In this document: positions 34,755-48,659 of the stretch, in pieces
How the letters are laid out: each line of letters begins with the position of its first letter
Position numbering within the stretch: the first letter of the stretch is position 1
From: Burhinus oedicnemus
Taxonomy: Eukaryota; Chordata; Aves; Charadriiformes; Burhinidae
Length of the DNA: 64,000 nucleotides
Reading direction: 5' to 3'
Assembly: GCA_008921705.1 (NCBI GenBank)
Contig: VFFE01007605.1
Span: 329,274-393,273, forward strand
Program-made: the position numbers and the translations under genes
Notes under the pieces: generated by a model
The model's input: the letters and a program-made list of their open reading frames with translations, nothing else
What the model was told of the DNA's origin: nothing
Database searches by the model: none

Positions 34755-34860
34755 CATAGATCGTAAGTTCCCTCTGGGCAGAGGTAATTTTTTGATTCTG
34801 TGCTGCTACACATGTCACATGGCTAGGTCCTAGCCCTTGGCTAAGGATCCTACTTAGCGT
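34755..34860 (+). repeat. Old amniote LINE 3'-end-like remnant
   Basis: 'TAGATCGTAAGTTCCCTCTGGGCAGAGGTAATTTTTTGATTCTGTGCTGCTACAC' keeps the order of the widespread consensus TAGATTGTAAGCTCTTTGGGGCAGGGAC...TTCTGTGTTTGTACAGC. The following 'CATGGCTAGGTCCTAGCCCTTGGCTAAGGATCCTA' fits its continuation. Confidence 0.55.
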
Positions 34861-37800
34861 CACAACAAGGATAATGCCATTCAAATACCACTAAACTTTG
34901 CCATGCTTCAGAGCCTTCTGACCTCTAACCTGTGCCCATTACAGTGAATTACCCAATTTATCAAACAGAGTGACAGTAATTCCATTAAGTTGAACACCTA
35001 GTTGGAGAAGTAGACTAAAAAGTGAACCATAAAGACTCAAAAAAGCATTAAAGCCAATGAAAAGAACTCAATGTTTATTACTGAAAATAAAAATCTAAAA
35101 TATTTTAAGTCCATCTCTTTATAAGATATTAAACATAAGCAAATGCTATGTGTTCTGCTGAATCATAGCAGCGTGAAAGAAAAAGAAAAAAAAGCATAAA
35201 TCCATGCAGTGGACCTGAGAAGTGACATTGGTCACATTCTTTAGGATGAAAGACAAAGTTTAGTATACTCTCTAGGTTTACAAGCCAACTTGTATTTAAT
35301 TTCCTTCTAACTAAAGCATTGAAGATACTTGCATATGGCCAAAATCTCAGTCAGCACCTTTCAAAAGCTGACAATTTTCCTGGTGTCATTTGTTTACATT
35401 TTCACATTATCAGCATACAAAGTCTTGAAGAAAGACCATGGCCAGTTAATTAACAATTTACTAACTGGAAGACTTAACTGAGAATGGAAGAAAAGTATTT
35501 TTGGTAAATGAGGCTGCTGTTCTTTACTCAGTTGTTAAAGGGATTTGAAGCTCCTGGCATACTAATGCACAACCTTCAGCAGGTCTGAAGAGTAGGTCAC
35601 TAGTTTTGTCTAGTGTACTTCAACTCTTATGAAATCAAATTGCATCCACTCAGCTAAGTGAACTTATGCTTAACATAAATCACATTGCAAAGCATTCAAG
35701 AAAATACTTTTTTCCCAATTACATGAAAATGAAGCTAGCAAAAGTCTTGAGCAATGAAGGATTTTTTAATTATATGCTTGATATTTCAGAATCTTTAATT
35801 TCAGTTTTTGAAAGTCACAAGTAGCTATGAATGCTGCACATCATTATCTAAAACAAACACTTCATGATTTCCCTGCGCACATCCTGGAAATAATGATCAG
35901 TTGCTGCCTACAGAAGATAACAAACAACAAATATTGTACTGTAGAAAGAATGAAATTTTGCACTGAAGCGCTTGCCCTATGCCTCTTCTAATTTGCACAT
36001 TATTCAGATGGTATCTAAAAGAATATTTATTTATACACCAAAAGTTAAACTCATTAAATGTGCCACCACACAGTCAACTCAAGATGTATATTTATTTTCC
36101 AAAGTCTCATTAAACTTAGGTACTTCTACATTTCCTTTCATAATAATGAAGCACATACAGAGTTTCTTTCTGCTAACACTGAACAAGGAATTTTTTAAAA
36201 CAAGGAGTAAAATTCTTATAGACAAAACTGTTAGGACAAATGTATTTTGCTTCCCCTTCTGCTTTTGCTTTAGCGATCTGCCAATGACTCCCTTCAACAC
36301 CATGCCTAGTCACCTGCTTCAGATTAAGTACAACTTGAACATGTTGTAAAAGTATACATTATTAGTAGTTGGAAGGGAGCATGAGAAACAAGCCTTTGTT
36401 AAGGCTTCAAAGTATAAAGCTGCTCCTTGTATGAGTTTCATCTTAATGTGGAGTGTTTTGGGGGTTTATATAATTCAAAATGGCACTAGATCACAGAAAG
36501 GCAGGTTGAAATTTGTCAGTCATGTTACTTCCTCAGCAACATCACCGTTTCACCACTCTGCCTGGGGTGTGTGTGTATTTGTCCACGTGTGTCAGTAACT
36601 GCTTAGTAGTAAACCTGTACTAGCTGTAACAGCGCTCCTTCACAATGTGAGTTCTTGCAAGTTAGTCAGCTCATAATTACTTAGCATTGCACTGAACGGT
36701 CAAAGGCTCAGAGTTAAATTTCAGGGCCCCAAATCCTCATACTTCTATTTGGGAGAAGAGTCCTCACTGATGCAGCAATTCAGCAATTCAGCTGAAATTG
36801 GCAAAGTATTATCTTGAGGATGGCTTCCAGATTCTGTCCCTTATTTTCTATCTTTAGAAACAGTGAGAGCTTTGTTAGTTTTAGACCTTCTAATTGTCAT
36901 TTAAACTATGCCTGTTAATCATGCTTCCCTCATAAAGTAAGAGGGAGTTTAAACTGTGTGAAAAGTATAAAATTGTCTGTTTGGTTACTGCATGTCCTTT
37001 ACTCCTGGTGGAGTAAATGGAAGATAAAGTTCTTAGCACATCGATGCGCACGATTTTTAACATGCGGAGGATCAAAATTACATGGAGGAGATACTTTTCC
37101 TGGTCCTGGCTTTTTACCCACTATCATCAGTAGCAAAATTCCCTTAGCAAAATTGGGTCTCAGCTTTCCTAGTCACTTATTATTCTCAAACACTTTTAAA
37201 AAACATCATACGAATCCATTAGTGACTGAAAAAATGTATGATCTTTACATACTTGACTTATCTAAATGCCTTGGCCTATCCTCAAAATGCTCTCATTTTT
37301 CAAAGTTGCTTTAAACTGGAATGACATTTTGAATTCCTCCTAGTATGAGTAACCAGGCTAAAGCCTGGCAAGTATTTGTTACATTGCAAAAAAGATAAAT
37401 AAAGGGTGCAACTTGCAAAAGTGTTTTCTTTTTCTCTTTCTCCTGAAAGATTCTGTAATTTAATACAAAGACCAACATCAAAGAAGAAAGTTAAATCTAT
37501 CCTCTCTCCTCACTTTTAGGGACTTGTTAATGTGATGATAATATTTATTTTTGGCTTCTTGAACTCTCTGCAGAATCACCTTAGTGTTCATTTATGATAG
37601 TCTTTTGAACAGATGTTCAAAACAGAGATGTTTAATGGAAATGTGTGATTAATACCCAGGTCCACCCAAAATGTCCTGGAAAAAAATCTATTGTCTGTAA
37701 CTGTAATTAAAGTATCTCCGTAAGTTCTACAGCAAGTTTGCCAACCTCTTTATAGCTCAGTCTCCATTACAGGAGGAGAGTAATGGATTAAGTACTGGGA

Positions 37801-40129
37801 GTTACACTTCTTTATTTTCATTATTGTAATAAAATTTAAGTATTATTTAATAAGTATGTGAGGATGAATTCAGCAGTAGGGCTTGAAGACTAATGAAAAC
37901 GTTAACTTTATAATCTTCCTAGAATTGCCATTTCCATATTCCAAGAACACTTAATCAGAACCATTATGGCAGTTCCTGATTCTCTTTTCCCAAGCAAAGT
38001 ACCACTAGCTGACAACACTTTCTGAAAAGTTATGGAAAAAGTCGTGTCATTGTGTAACATGAACGTCATTTGTCGTGACCAGACCAGCATCTGTGCAGAT
38101 GTGATTAAAGTGTACTTCAGCTAGTGAATTATACAGAATGTGATGAGGCATCAGAATATTAACAGAGGAGAGGGCTCTTACATGCACAGGAGATAGCTCT
38201 TTCTCCTCTAGATTTTATTCCCTGCTAAAATGAGACTGACTTAGTTTTACAAAGATCATCAGCCTGTAATAAGGACTTAGTGCGCAGGGCTCATGACCTT
38301 TGCTTTAAAAAATGTTATTGAGTTTCTTTCTAGTGATGAAGTATTCACTGCTGAGAAACAATCCTGAGCATGATGATAAAATATTGCAAATGCCTAGCTG
38401 GGGATGTACATCTCTAAAGGTGGTATTTTTTACAGATTAAATATGTTATGCTAAAACACTCCCAGTTGGCCTAATTAAAACTGAGAAGCAAGTGAATGCC
38501 ATATTTGCCATCTTCATGTTCTCATGCTCTTAACCTATATGATGCAAAGTTATGCTTCAATAAAGTTCATTAAGGACCACATAACTTAAAGGTAAATGGC
38601 AGAAATGGTAATAATTGAATTATAAAACCATGACAGTATTTTACAGTAGTTATAATGAATTTCAGAAAACTCCTTTCAGTAAGTTTGGGTTTAATCCAAA
38701 GATTATCATAAAGCATTAAATGGTTCTTTATACTAACAAATACTGAGTTTTCCCCACGTTGTTGTACATGTGAGGTACTGCATACAAACCAAAGTGACTG
38801 GAGAATCCTTTTCTCAAAGCATTAGAGTGAACTAGAGAATTAGTGATCACACATCTTCATCTGCGTGTTTTTCCTAATCTGGTTGTTCTCTGTTCATAAG
38901 AGAGGACAATTTAGAGATGTGAAAGTTACCATCTCCTCTGGTGTGTTTCCAGCTTCTTATGACCTCACAGAGACATCATTTAGATTTAGTTCTGTGACAT
39001 CGCAGGAGCAGCATGGTGACACAGTTTTACTGGCCAGATGCAGAAGGAAGCAGAGATTGCTGTTGCAGTGCTATGTCGTTTGATCTCAAGTGGAGAAAAA
39101 GGATGCTCGTTCACCATTTCTCAGTGATCAATATGTTGTGAAGTGCAGTGGAACTGAGCACAACAGCAGCAAGTTTTAGAGACTGAAGGGGCCAAAGGAG
39201 GGCACAGGACACCATAATACAGTACTATCATCCTAAACAGATCAAACTCTACTCTTTCCCCCAGGAGGAAAGACTTACAGGAAATTCTATATGAGGCCTT
39301 TCCAGAGGGGAAATATCCATGTCTGTCTTCAGTGCAGATGACTGAATGCAGTAATCATTGCTCCTGTTTGGTTTGAAATTGACTTTCACAATTCCAGTTT
39401 TGTGCTGGCTCTTACTGGATGGGGACACAAAAAGCCACAATCTTCATTTTTATTATATCCCCTGTATGCATTTAAGGCATTGCTATCAGATTCGGATCTC
39501 TTGCTGAAAGTATGGCAAGGTCTGTCTTTCAAAGCTGCAAAACACTCATCAGCTCACTGATTTCCTTCTTAATTAATGCCTCTTAGTTCTCAAACAGCCA
39601 GTTCATACAAGCCTGCTTTCCTGTTTCAGGGTGATCATGTTATGGGATCATGCAGTCATTGGGAAAAAGATTATTTCATTAAAGAGAAATGATAATTATT
39701 TAAGAATTAAAACTCGATGTTAAAAAGAGAAGCATTTTAAAGGCAACATTTATTTGGCTAAGTAGTTTTCTTAATTATAATTATAAGACCATCTACTCCA
39801 TAACTTATTGGACCTTTAAGGACAGATAATTGTCATATTATAACAGATATTCTTCATTTTTCTTGATTATTTTTCAATTTTCTACAGGACTTGTATATGA
39901 ACAAGAGTTTTTAATGTTGATTTAAATAACGGCTTGTATTCTTACTATTTATTAGGCTTTAAAATGCCTACCATTTGTGTACAACATCTTTGTAAAATTA
40001 AATGTAGCTAATGGTTATGCCATAAGCAGGACAGTGACCTCTAATGGTAAATAAGCAACTCGCATGATGAATTGCTAAGACTTTTCTCATTATAATTGTA
40101 ATGAAACTGGGTTTTCTGTTCCTTTCTTC

Positions 40130-40300
40130 AGGGACTGCAGTAGGCACAGGCAGTGCAGTAGCCACCTTAGGCAGCAAGGCAATTAGGGACAGCAAAAACC
40201 AGCCCCAAACCACTCCCAGAGCACTGACAAGCTGGCGCTTGCTGCTGCCTAGGGAGAGGCCAGTCTATATAAGATGGGCACTTCAGGTGTGAGTGCAGGA
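40130..40300 (+). promoter_or_regulatory. Candidate TATA-containing promoter-like patch
   Basis: A GC-richer stretch in AT-rich surroundings carries TATATAAG at 40266-40273, with about 130 bp of GC-rich sequence upstream. No ATG-initiated gene with a recognisable product follows, so this may be an old repeat or chance. Confidence 0.2.
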
Positions 40301-41495
40301 AACCCCTTTGAAAAATCTGTCACTCCATGTTATATCATCTCATCGCTTTGAACAGTGTCAGAAGCAGCCAAGTTTTGCTCCCTTTCCAGATCTCTGGATG
40401 GTTTTTCCCTCCTTTCTTCCCCTTCCTGGGAAAGGTGTGATGCGGTCACTCTCCCTTCAGATGTCAGTATTTCTTGCTTGTATTGCTGTGCTGAGAAGCC
40501 CTGGGCCAGTTTTTCCTGTACTAAAGAGGCACTGCAAGCGTTTTACAGGAGCAGGTACTGTCTAGAGCTGGGAAACGTCAAACAGACATTGATCTGCTTG
40601 ATGCCAGAGAGAGCCAAGTTGGAAAATAGAGCTCTAATAGCCTTTCTCATTTTTCTGGTTAAACATGGCAAAACTTTTACCCTTCTTTATGCAAAAATCT
40701 TTACTAACACAAATTCAGCTCTGAATCTAATGTATAGAAATGATAGCTTGGTGACAATTCTGAGCTTTCTATAGAATATTTCCCTTTAGTCTTCATAATA
40801 CTAGATAAAATGACAAAGTTATCTATTGCTATTTGAATTGGGATAAAGCTGTTATGGTAGATCATGTACAGATGTAATACATATGGATCTTTCAGCACCA
40901 ATTGCAATCTGGTGCAGACAGTATTCAGCAGTGCCAACATTAACACGCTGTCTGTTTTGCACTTGCAGGGTATAATCATCAGGTCAAGATGAGAAACATT
41001 TGTTAAGGTGGAATCAGATCAAAGTAAACTAGCACATTACTTCCTCAATGTAATCCTTAGCTTTCTGGGCAACAGAGTTTGAATTTTTCACTTTTAGCTG
41101 TGTGGGAAATTGGAAACGGTTTGGCCAGGAAATTTCCCAGAACACCCTGAACAGGACTGCTCTGCTCTTCAGCTTCTTTGGTGAAAATTACACCGTCTCT
41201 CAGGAATTTCTTCTTTTATTTTTTGCTGCAATTCACATCTTGATTATTCTTACAGCTGGTAGAGATTTTATTTTGCCACTTGGTGTATTACACAGATATA
41301 AGCTGCAGATTTTGAAGGCTCCTGGGAACTCAGGGTTTTTTTCACACTTATTTCCAATATTACTGTAATTTTGTGTGTTTCAGGGTTTATTTATTTATTT
41401 GTTTTCATAGTCTTAGCACCTGTTTTGCTTTTATTTAATACTAGGAAGGCAGTTGTGACAAGAATAGCAGTGTTGACACCTTCTGATTTCATCAG

Positions 41496-41524
41496 TGAGA
41501 TTTTCAGTTAATCTGAAAATCTCA
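41496..41524. repeat. Perfect 12-bp hairpin, 5-nt loop
   Basis: TGAGATTTTCAG, loop TTAAT, then CTGAAAATCTCA. No transposon termini or flanking duplication are recognised around it. Confidence 0.75.
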
Positions 41525-44329
41525 ACTCTGTCCCTGAATAATTGATTCTGTACTGAAGTCAGAAGGGTTTTATTACTCCAAATTCTTTTGATCTTGAAAA
41601 TTTCTACCATTCTGGGTCAAAATCTTATGAAAAATTCTGTAATTTGAGCCTTAATTTAAAAATGGATCTCAAAGAACGGACTGTTTCCTGTACACATCAA
41701 TGTGTAGACAAGCCATTGGGAACAAGTCAAATGGTTGCAGTAATATTTAAGGCTGATATTTTAAATATGAATAAGGAATCTAGATGCATTAGGAACTGAT
41801 AATCAGTAGACTGGATAATCCTCATCAAAATAGCTAAATTTCTAGAGTGGTTTTTTTTTTCTGCAGTAACAATAACAATGTTATAGATTGATGGTGACCT
41901 ACAAAAAGAAGGGACTAAATTATGTGAAATAATCTATGGCATTCCAGATTAGAATTATTGTATTTAGCTTGATTAAAAAGGCATGCACAAGTGTGGTGTA
42001 AGATTGTGAAGGATGGGACTGAAATGTGGTTAAATTCATATTTAAGCAGTTCGACTGTTGCAGTTTGGAGGAGTCTGGATGCATAGCCAGCCTCTCCTAA
42101 ATGTCCTGACCATGGAGTTTCAGTATCTTCTTACTGCTAATTTTGGATTACTATTGTTTGATTTCTTTCAAAGCACTGTGAATCTCACCCCTTTTTCTCC
42201 TGAAATTTTCTGCCTGAGATTAAAGATACAAAGACACTGCTACTCTAAAATGATTTATTATATTACATTGACCTCTTAAATGTGATTTTTCTCTCTGTTT
42301 TCCTCATTGTTTATGTTTTGTGTTCACATGTTTTCATGGTGGCTCCACTGCCACAGGCTTTATAATTATTTGAATAATTATACCTTCTGGGTGTTCACAG
42401 ATGTAAAACTTCTTAGTGCCATAATGTTCTGCAAACGGCTGGTGATTTAAACTTTCTGCATTTAGAGTCTTTCTTACAGATTAACAGCTCTTACATTTAA
42501 AAATAATCTGAAAGCAATTATTTTAAGTTATTTTGCATGTTTAATAAAGTTGTTAAAAATTTTCTATGATAGGAACATAAGAATAAAACAAAATTAGCTA
42601 ATAAAATAAATCTGATATTACTGGAAAAGGGAAAGGAAATGAACCATGTAAAAATAATTTTTTGGTGGATAGTGTTTTTGGAAGCAATGTTTGTTTAAGA
42701 ATTAATTTATACAGTTTTAAATGGATGTATTCTGCACTGTAGCTGACTTAGTAACAGCAGCCAAAGGAGAAGGTAGCAGAGTTTATGACTTCCTAAATGG
42801 TGAAGCCAGAAGGTAAAATATTGTAAGAGTTGTATGGTGGCAGAGAACAGATTATAAGTGTGCTGAGTGTTGGACACTGGACCAGAAGGGATGGATAAAA
42901 CCACATTTTTAAACTGTTTCAGTAGAGTTCAAAGCGATTGCTGAATTACCTGTGATAGAGATAATGAAAAATGTATTTTATTATTCTTTCCTGGTAGCTG
43001 GAATATTTCTTTTTGTCAAAATTGCAATCAGAGTACATCCCACTTCGGGCTAACATTATAAACTGAGATTTAAGTTAAGGAAGCACAAACAGTACTATAT
43101 GGGCCTTCCTTGTCCTTGGTATAAGCATATTAAACTGGAGTGATTATCCTTGAGTTTTCTAATCTACGTTACCTGGATCATTTTGGGGTAGAATTAAAGT
43201 TATTTGATGTAATAATTAAGTCTCACAAATACATTTTTTCCTGAAAAATACTGGAAGACTTAATTTAACAAATAAACACTTTGTGACAGTTCCTTAATAT
43301 TAAAAAAAAAATCCAATTACTGTTTCATAATCCTGTAAAAAAAATTGCAAAAGGTTAGGTTGTCAGACAGTGAAGTGGAGTTTCAACTTTAATGTGAGCA
43401 ATTACATTGAGTGCTCTTGTACAGTCAGTAGAAGAAGATAGAAATATTTACTATTGTTCAGCTGTTGTAATGCAGTTCCTTATAATTTTCTACTCTTTAT
43501 TGCCTGCAGGTTTCCATCTTTTCATATAGTATATATATATATTAGATAGAAATAAAATGTAATAGAATATAGGAATATTAGAAAGTAATTCATGTATTTC
43601 TATGGTACTGTTTCTGTCAGTTCATATGTATATTTCCTGCTTTCTGGTCTAAATACAGGGTAGACTTTAAAAGTACTTGCTGGAATGGATTATTTATACC
43701 CTGCCTTTAAAATCCTATGTGATACTTAGTGATACGGAGAATAATACTCAGTTTAATTAAAAAAACCCTAGTTTTGGTTCATAGGGTTTTTTAGATGTGA
43801 CATATACAAATATATATTCCGGACTTGTGTTTCCACATCTCTGCAAATTAGAAATGATTATGTTTTATCAAGCCATAAACAGCTTACATACAATAATAAC
43901 ACAATTCATCTATGTTATGAAACGGCAATCGATGAACAATCTGAAGCTGATATCTGTGTAGTGTATTTGGAACTTCATAATGATTTGGGGATTTGTAAAG
44001 TACCCATGGGCTTCTTTGCAATCAATTCTGTAATGGCACAATGAAAAGATAAGAAACTGCCAACTATTAGCCTGTAAAAACTAATATACAAGAATACTAC
44101 AAATATTGTAAGTGACCTGACCAGTGAGGTGCAATTATACACTAATTGTGGTGGATTATTAGAATTTCCTCTATGACTGTATCGATCCAGCTTAAAAGTG
44201 TGCAATGGGAAGGGCAAACAGGAAAGCATTATTGTAGATCTAGATATGGATGCATCAGTAGATATTTGAAAGGCTACATGGAAGTAGTTGGCTGCTTGTA
44301 TCCTGTCTCTGTGATGCTGCAAGCCTTGT

Positions 44330-45330
44330 TCTGTGCAAGCTCAGAACCTGGAAAACACACACCCCCCCCAGTTAACAGATGCAATTAATGGGAGCCTTAA
44401 AGGGCTATGAATTTTCAGAAGGTATCTATACTTTTCAAAAGCCGTTTTCAGGAGCTGCCACCCATCACAGTGAGGTGGAAACAGAGTCTATGTTATACCT
44501 GCAGTGGCCTATCCAGGAGGCTAGCTAAAACCCCAGTGCACTCCTGGACCCAGTTTAATAAATCCCTGTGCCATGTTGCGGAACACTTTGTGTAGAATGG
44601 TGGGGCACAGCCCCAGTGTTATGAGTGTGACCCATGTTCCAGCTGCCAACAGGTCCCTTCTACCCTCAGAGCACACAAAGTTGGGACTATCTAGGAAGGT
44701 TTCCACAGATGATTTTACTACCCAGTATCACCTGAGTAAAAGCACTGCAGGAACATATGGTGGTCCTTCAATCTGGGAACACTGTGCCCAAGATATCCTC
44801 CTGTGTTCTCTAGGAGCATGAACACACAGTTTTTTCTCTCCACTTGAAGATGAGGCCTATTGCAGTGCATGTACTTCAGGAAAGCTGCTTCCTTGTTTTG
44901 GTTTTGCAGTCACTTTGATATTCATTGTTATCATGTCTCATGGTGGCCTGTTCTTTGGAGCCTGGGGTGTGTGCGGCTGGAGAGCGGGTCGTGGGTGGTT
45001 GCCATACTGGATCTGTGTTCAGGAACAAGCAGTGGGGTTGTGCTGGTGCAGGTTGTGCTGTGTAGCACTGATTTGGATGTGGGAGAAACCCAGCAGTTGG
45101 ATGGCCAAGGATACTGACAGTACCAGGTCTCCTTCAGAGCTAGCTGCATACCCACCTCCTGTCACCTCTTCCCTTGGTTACCTAACATCAGCCATATGAA
45201 GATTTTCATACAGAGTTTGTAGGGTTGGCTAATTCGCAACCCTCACTACAGTCTTCTCAGAAAGGTCTTCTCTGTATGGCAGGGGGCTTAAGCACTTTTC
45301 TTCTGGATAAGGTTGTAGGGTGGTTTGGCC
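44330..45330. other. GC-rich patch of unknown origin
   Basis: About 1 kb of clearly higher G+C than its flanks, with C8 (44365-44372) at its left edge. Overlapping open frames of 75-95 codons occur on both strands, including 44573-44821 and 44860-45117. None shows a domain I recognise. It could be a degraded retrocopy, an old repeat or a regulatory patch. Confidence 0.3.
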
Positions 45331-48210
45331 AACTGAGTGCCTACTCCACTGAATCCAGAGGAATCTTTCAAATTGAACTTTTCTTTAGTCTTTTTTGAAA
45401 ATCACAGTCCTGGTGAATATTTGTTGCAGACGGTGGTATCTGATTTTTTAAAATTTTTGCTATGAAGAAACTTAGCAGGGGAAGCAAAGTCTCCTGCATT
45501 TGTTCTATTAATACTGGACGAACTTCTAGATGTATCCTTGGTTTTGTGATAGATGATGATCTCCTGTAAAGGTTTTATAATATGGTACTTGAATTTTCAC
45601 AGAAGGTACCTTCTAAAAGAAAGCTTTAAAAATCACTAAGAAATTTTGTGGCTTTAGAAGTGTATTTGTAGCCATTGAATTATACAACACCCAAAGACAC
45701 AAATCAGTCACACAAGATTATTTAGGCAACATGAATTCAGCTTCTAAGTTCTTGAATTTGAAAGTCTTTTATATTGCAAGCATGGATATGCACTATTGAA
45801 AAGACACAGAAAATTAATCTGTGATATAACTTTTGTGTGGCTTTTACCTTGAACCACAGATTCTGAGGACAGCATATACTTTTTCTGTGAAAGGAAATGG
45901 AGTTCAAATTTAGGACACTAACCACTTGGAGGCTTAAACAGTCCAGGTACAATGAAATTCTGCAATTAACCTTAAAATCTGCCTCTGTAGAACTGCAGAT
46001 TAATCGGTCTTATATCTCAATCAACCATGAACAAGCAATATAGTGCATTGAACAAAAGAATAGGATATTTCAACATAGCAATGAGTTGGACTCTTAGTGT
46101 ATCTGTAACAGGAATTTTAATCCTGTAATTCCTCTGTGTCACAAGCTTGAATCTCTAGGTCATAGTAAATGATCCTCATGAAATTCTTAATCTATTCAAA
46201 ACCCACATGAAATAAGATGGAGAGAAATGGGATTTTTGACAAGTATATGTTATTTAGAAACACTTTTTATTTAACTGTAAACACTGTCTGTAATAAAAGG
46301 AAATATGTTAATAGCTGATTATTACAGAGTCACTGGTGGGTTAAAGGAACTGCTAAATTTGTCAAAAGCACTCTAAGACAGATTTTAATTTTTTTGGTTG
46401 GTATGTGGTTCAGAATCTCAAATGGAACTGAAAAAGGAATTTGGTTTGCTGTATCGTGGAATAGTTATACATACCGCATTGTCCCCACTTCAGTCATTAC
46501 TCAGGAAATCAGCACTGATTCACAAAAGAGCCAATAATTATTTTGTTTCTCATCGTAACAGAAATTCAGGAATGATGACTGAGGACATACGAAAAGGTCT
46601 TTCTCATTGTTCCCATTCCGTGATTTCAAAGTTTGTTTGATATCAACGTGCACAGAATAATGAGAGTAACAGGACAAAGTTTTACACTTTTTCATTAATG
46701 ACATCTAGATGCCACCTAGCATGAACTACGTATAAAACACAAAGGGCAATAGTAAAATAGAGGCATTAATACAATTCTGCCTGAAATAAGGTGCTGGTAA
46801 AGATGTCTCAAACAGTCTTTCTGTGCATTTCTGGAATCAAGCTGTGTAGTTCAGGTAAGGCAATCTGAAGTGGTGCAACCTGAATACAAATATTCTGTGC
46901 ATGGCAAAGCTTTTCTACCAGTTTCCTCAGCTGGCTAAACTGGTGGAGTTACGCCCACTGTTGGCAAATTACGCCTTTTAGCAAAAAGCATAGGTGTACA
47001 GCAAACTCTAAATGCTACTAATCTGCTTCTAATCTGCCCCATCTATTAGTACCTCCAAAAGCCCCCTGACAAAACAAAGGGAACAGAACACCTAGTAATC
47101 CAAGTAAATTAGCAAGTACAATTGACAGAACAGGAAAAACATTATTTTTTAAAATAATTTCCAGGAAACTGTCATAGGAGTTGCAGTTCAAAATACACGC
47201 AGGCAAGAATTGCATTTTTATACATATTAACTTTAAAATTTTATTGAATTTGGAGGTGATGTATTTAAGGGTTATCACTGTTCAGCGCACAATGTCCACT
47301 GCAGCTGTGAAGTCAATAAAGTATGAATTTGTAGGTCTCATGCTGAAGGATATGTGCAATGTGATGCGACTGTTTTTCTGCCTTTCTTCTTGAAACAACC
47401 AGATTTATCTGAAATCGGTGAGCTATTATATTCTGTCTGTTCACAGTAGCTCTTTTCCTACTTTCATACTTAGCTGCCATTAACATTAATGGGAGGTATG
47501 CACAGAGAGAGGAAATTAAATGTCTTAATTTTCTTGCATCTGGTAGACAGCTGTACTTTAAAAGCACACCATACAGGAGAATGAGTAAAAACGATAAAGA
47601 ATAGCACTTCCTTTTATATGCTGATTCCTACTGTAATAAATACAGGCTAGGGAATGAATTATTACAATATCCAACTATGGCTGAAAATTTTACAACTAAA
47701 CCCCTGGAAAGCATGTTTGACAGAAATTAGCTGTATTGTATCCCCAAACCACTATTTTTGGTTTCTGTATGCAAATTACTGTTTAAAACTCACTGTGGAC
47801 AAATTAAAATAGTACATGGCAGCTTGGGAACATCCCAAGCATACAATCGGGTAGAGTTAGTCTGGGAAAAGATGTTCTTTCTCTAGTCTGTGCATATTTA
47901 TGATGAATCTGTGGTGTTTGTATTTTTTCTAGAAGTGAGACAGCAGCATCATTTTCCTAAACTGCCTCTGTACCCAAGAATCTAAAATCAGTTGAGTGTT
48001 AATAAGCATCACCTGTGACCGTATCAGATTCATAGTACCAGAGATCAGGCCTGCTGGTTCATAGAGAAAAACAGGTTAAACAGTGAGTTGGTGATGTTAT
48101 AAACTGTGATGTGCCCATAGGTGGCTCAGAAACTTTGTCTATATGCATATCCATGCAGACACATATTTTATGACCAAACACAATACAGATTACAATACAA
48201 CAAGCTGACA

Positions 48211-48262
48211 GGGTGATCTAGGACCCATTGAAGTTAGTGTTTACTACTGATATTGGTGGATC
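48211..48262. repeat. Old amniote repeat remnant (GACCCATTGAAGTTAGTG)
   Basis: 'GGACCCATTGAAGTTAGTG' resembles the GGCCCATTGAAGTCAATGG motif found in abundant palindromic repeats of turtles and archosaurs. Short and diverged. Confidence 0.35.
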
Positions 48263-48654
48263 CAACGTTTTACTCGGAGGTCATCTTTGATGAATTGCCA
48301 CTGATCTGTTTTATTCTTCAGCCAGGCCAGGGCAGAAGGCGGGACAGCTCTTTTCGGTGACAATGCAGTTTTAGATTGGCTTAAATCGATTAAGAAACTA
48401 CCTCCTTACACAGCAATGACAGTATAATGTGGATGTAGAATGTGATTTATTGCACTGTCATATGAATGAGCAAATTATTTTATTCAATAAAGATACCAAA
48501 TTTCAGTCTATCCTAGCATGTGTCTTTCCATGTCTTGCAGTTTACCGTTCCCCGTAGTACAATTCCGGTGACATTGCTAACATTCTGGGCAGTATGAATG
48601 TGTAATAGAACTTGTCTTTTACTCAAAAGACCCGAATATCTGATTAGGAAAAAA

Positions 48655-48659
48655 TAAGC
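48655..48659. repeat. Target-site duplication, left copy (TAAGC)
   Basis: TAAGC directly before the TG of the solo LTR. It is identical to 49310-49314. Confidence 0.85.

Larger units (their letters stand above)
17837..48659. other. Long non-coding interval (31 kb)
   Basis: I read this interval for exons of ADAMTS2 (the expected divergent neighbour) and for other conserved protein motifs and found none. It is AT-rich with few CpGs. It contains scattered very old repeat remnants, one 50-bp-period repeat (25353-25498), two perfect hairpins, a TATA-containing GC-richer patch near 40.13-40.30 kb and a GC-rich patch at 44.3-45.3 kb. It may hold long-range regulatory elements, but sequence alone does not show that. 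Confidence 0.55.
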
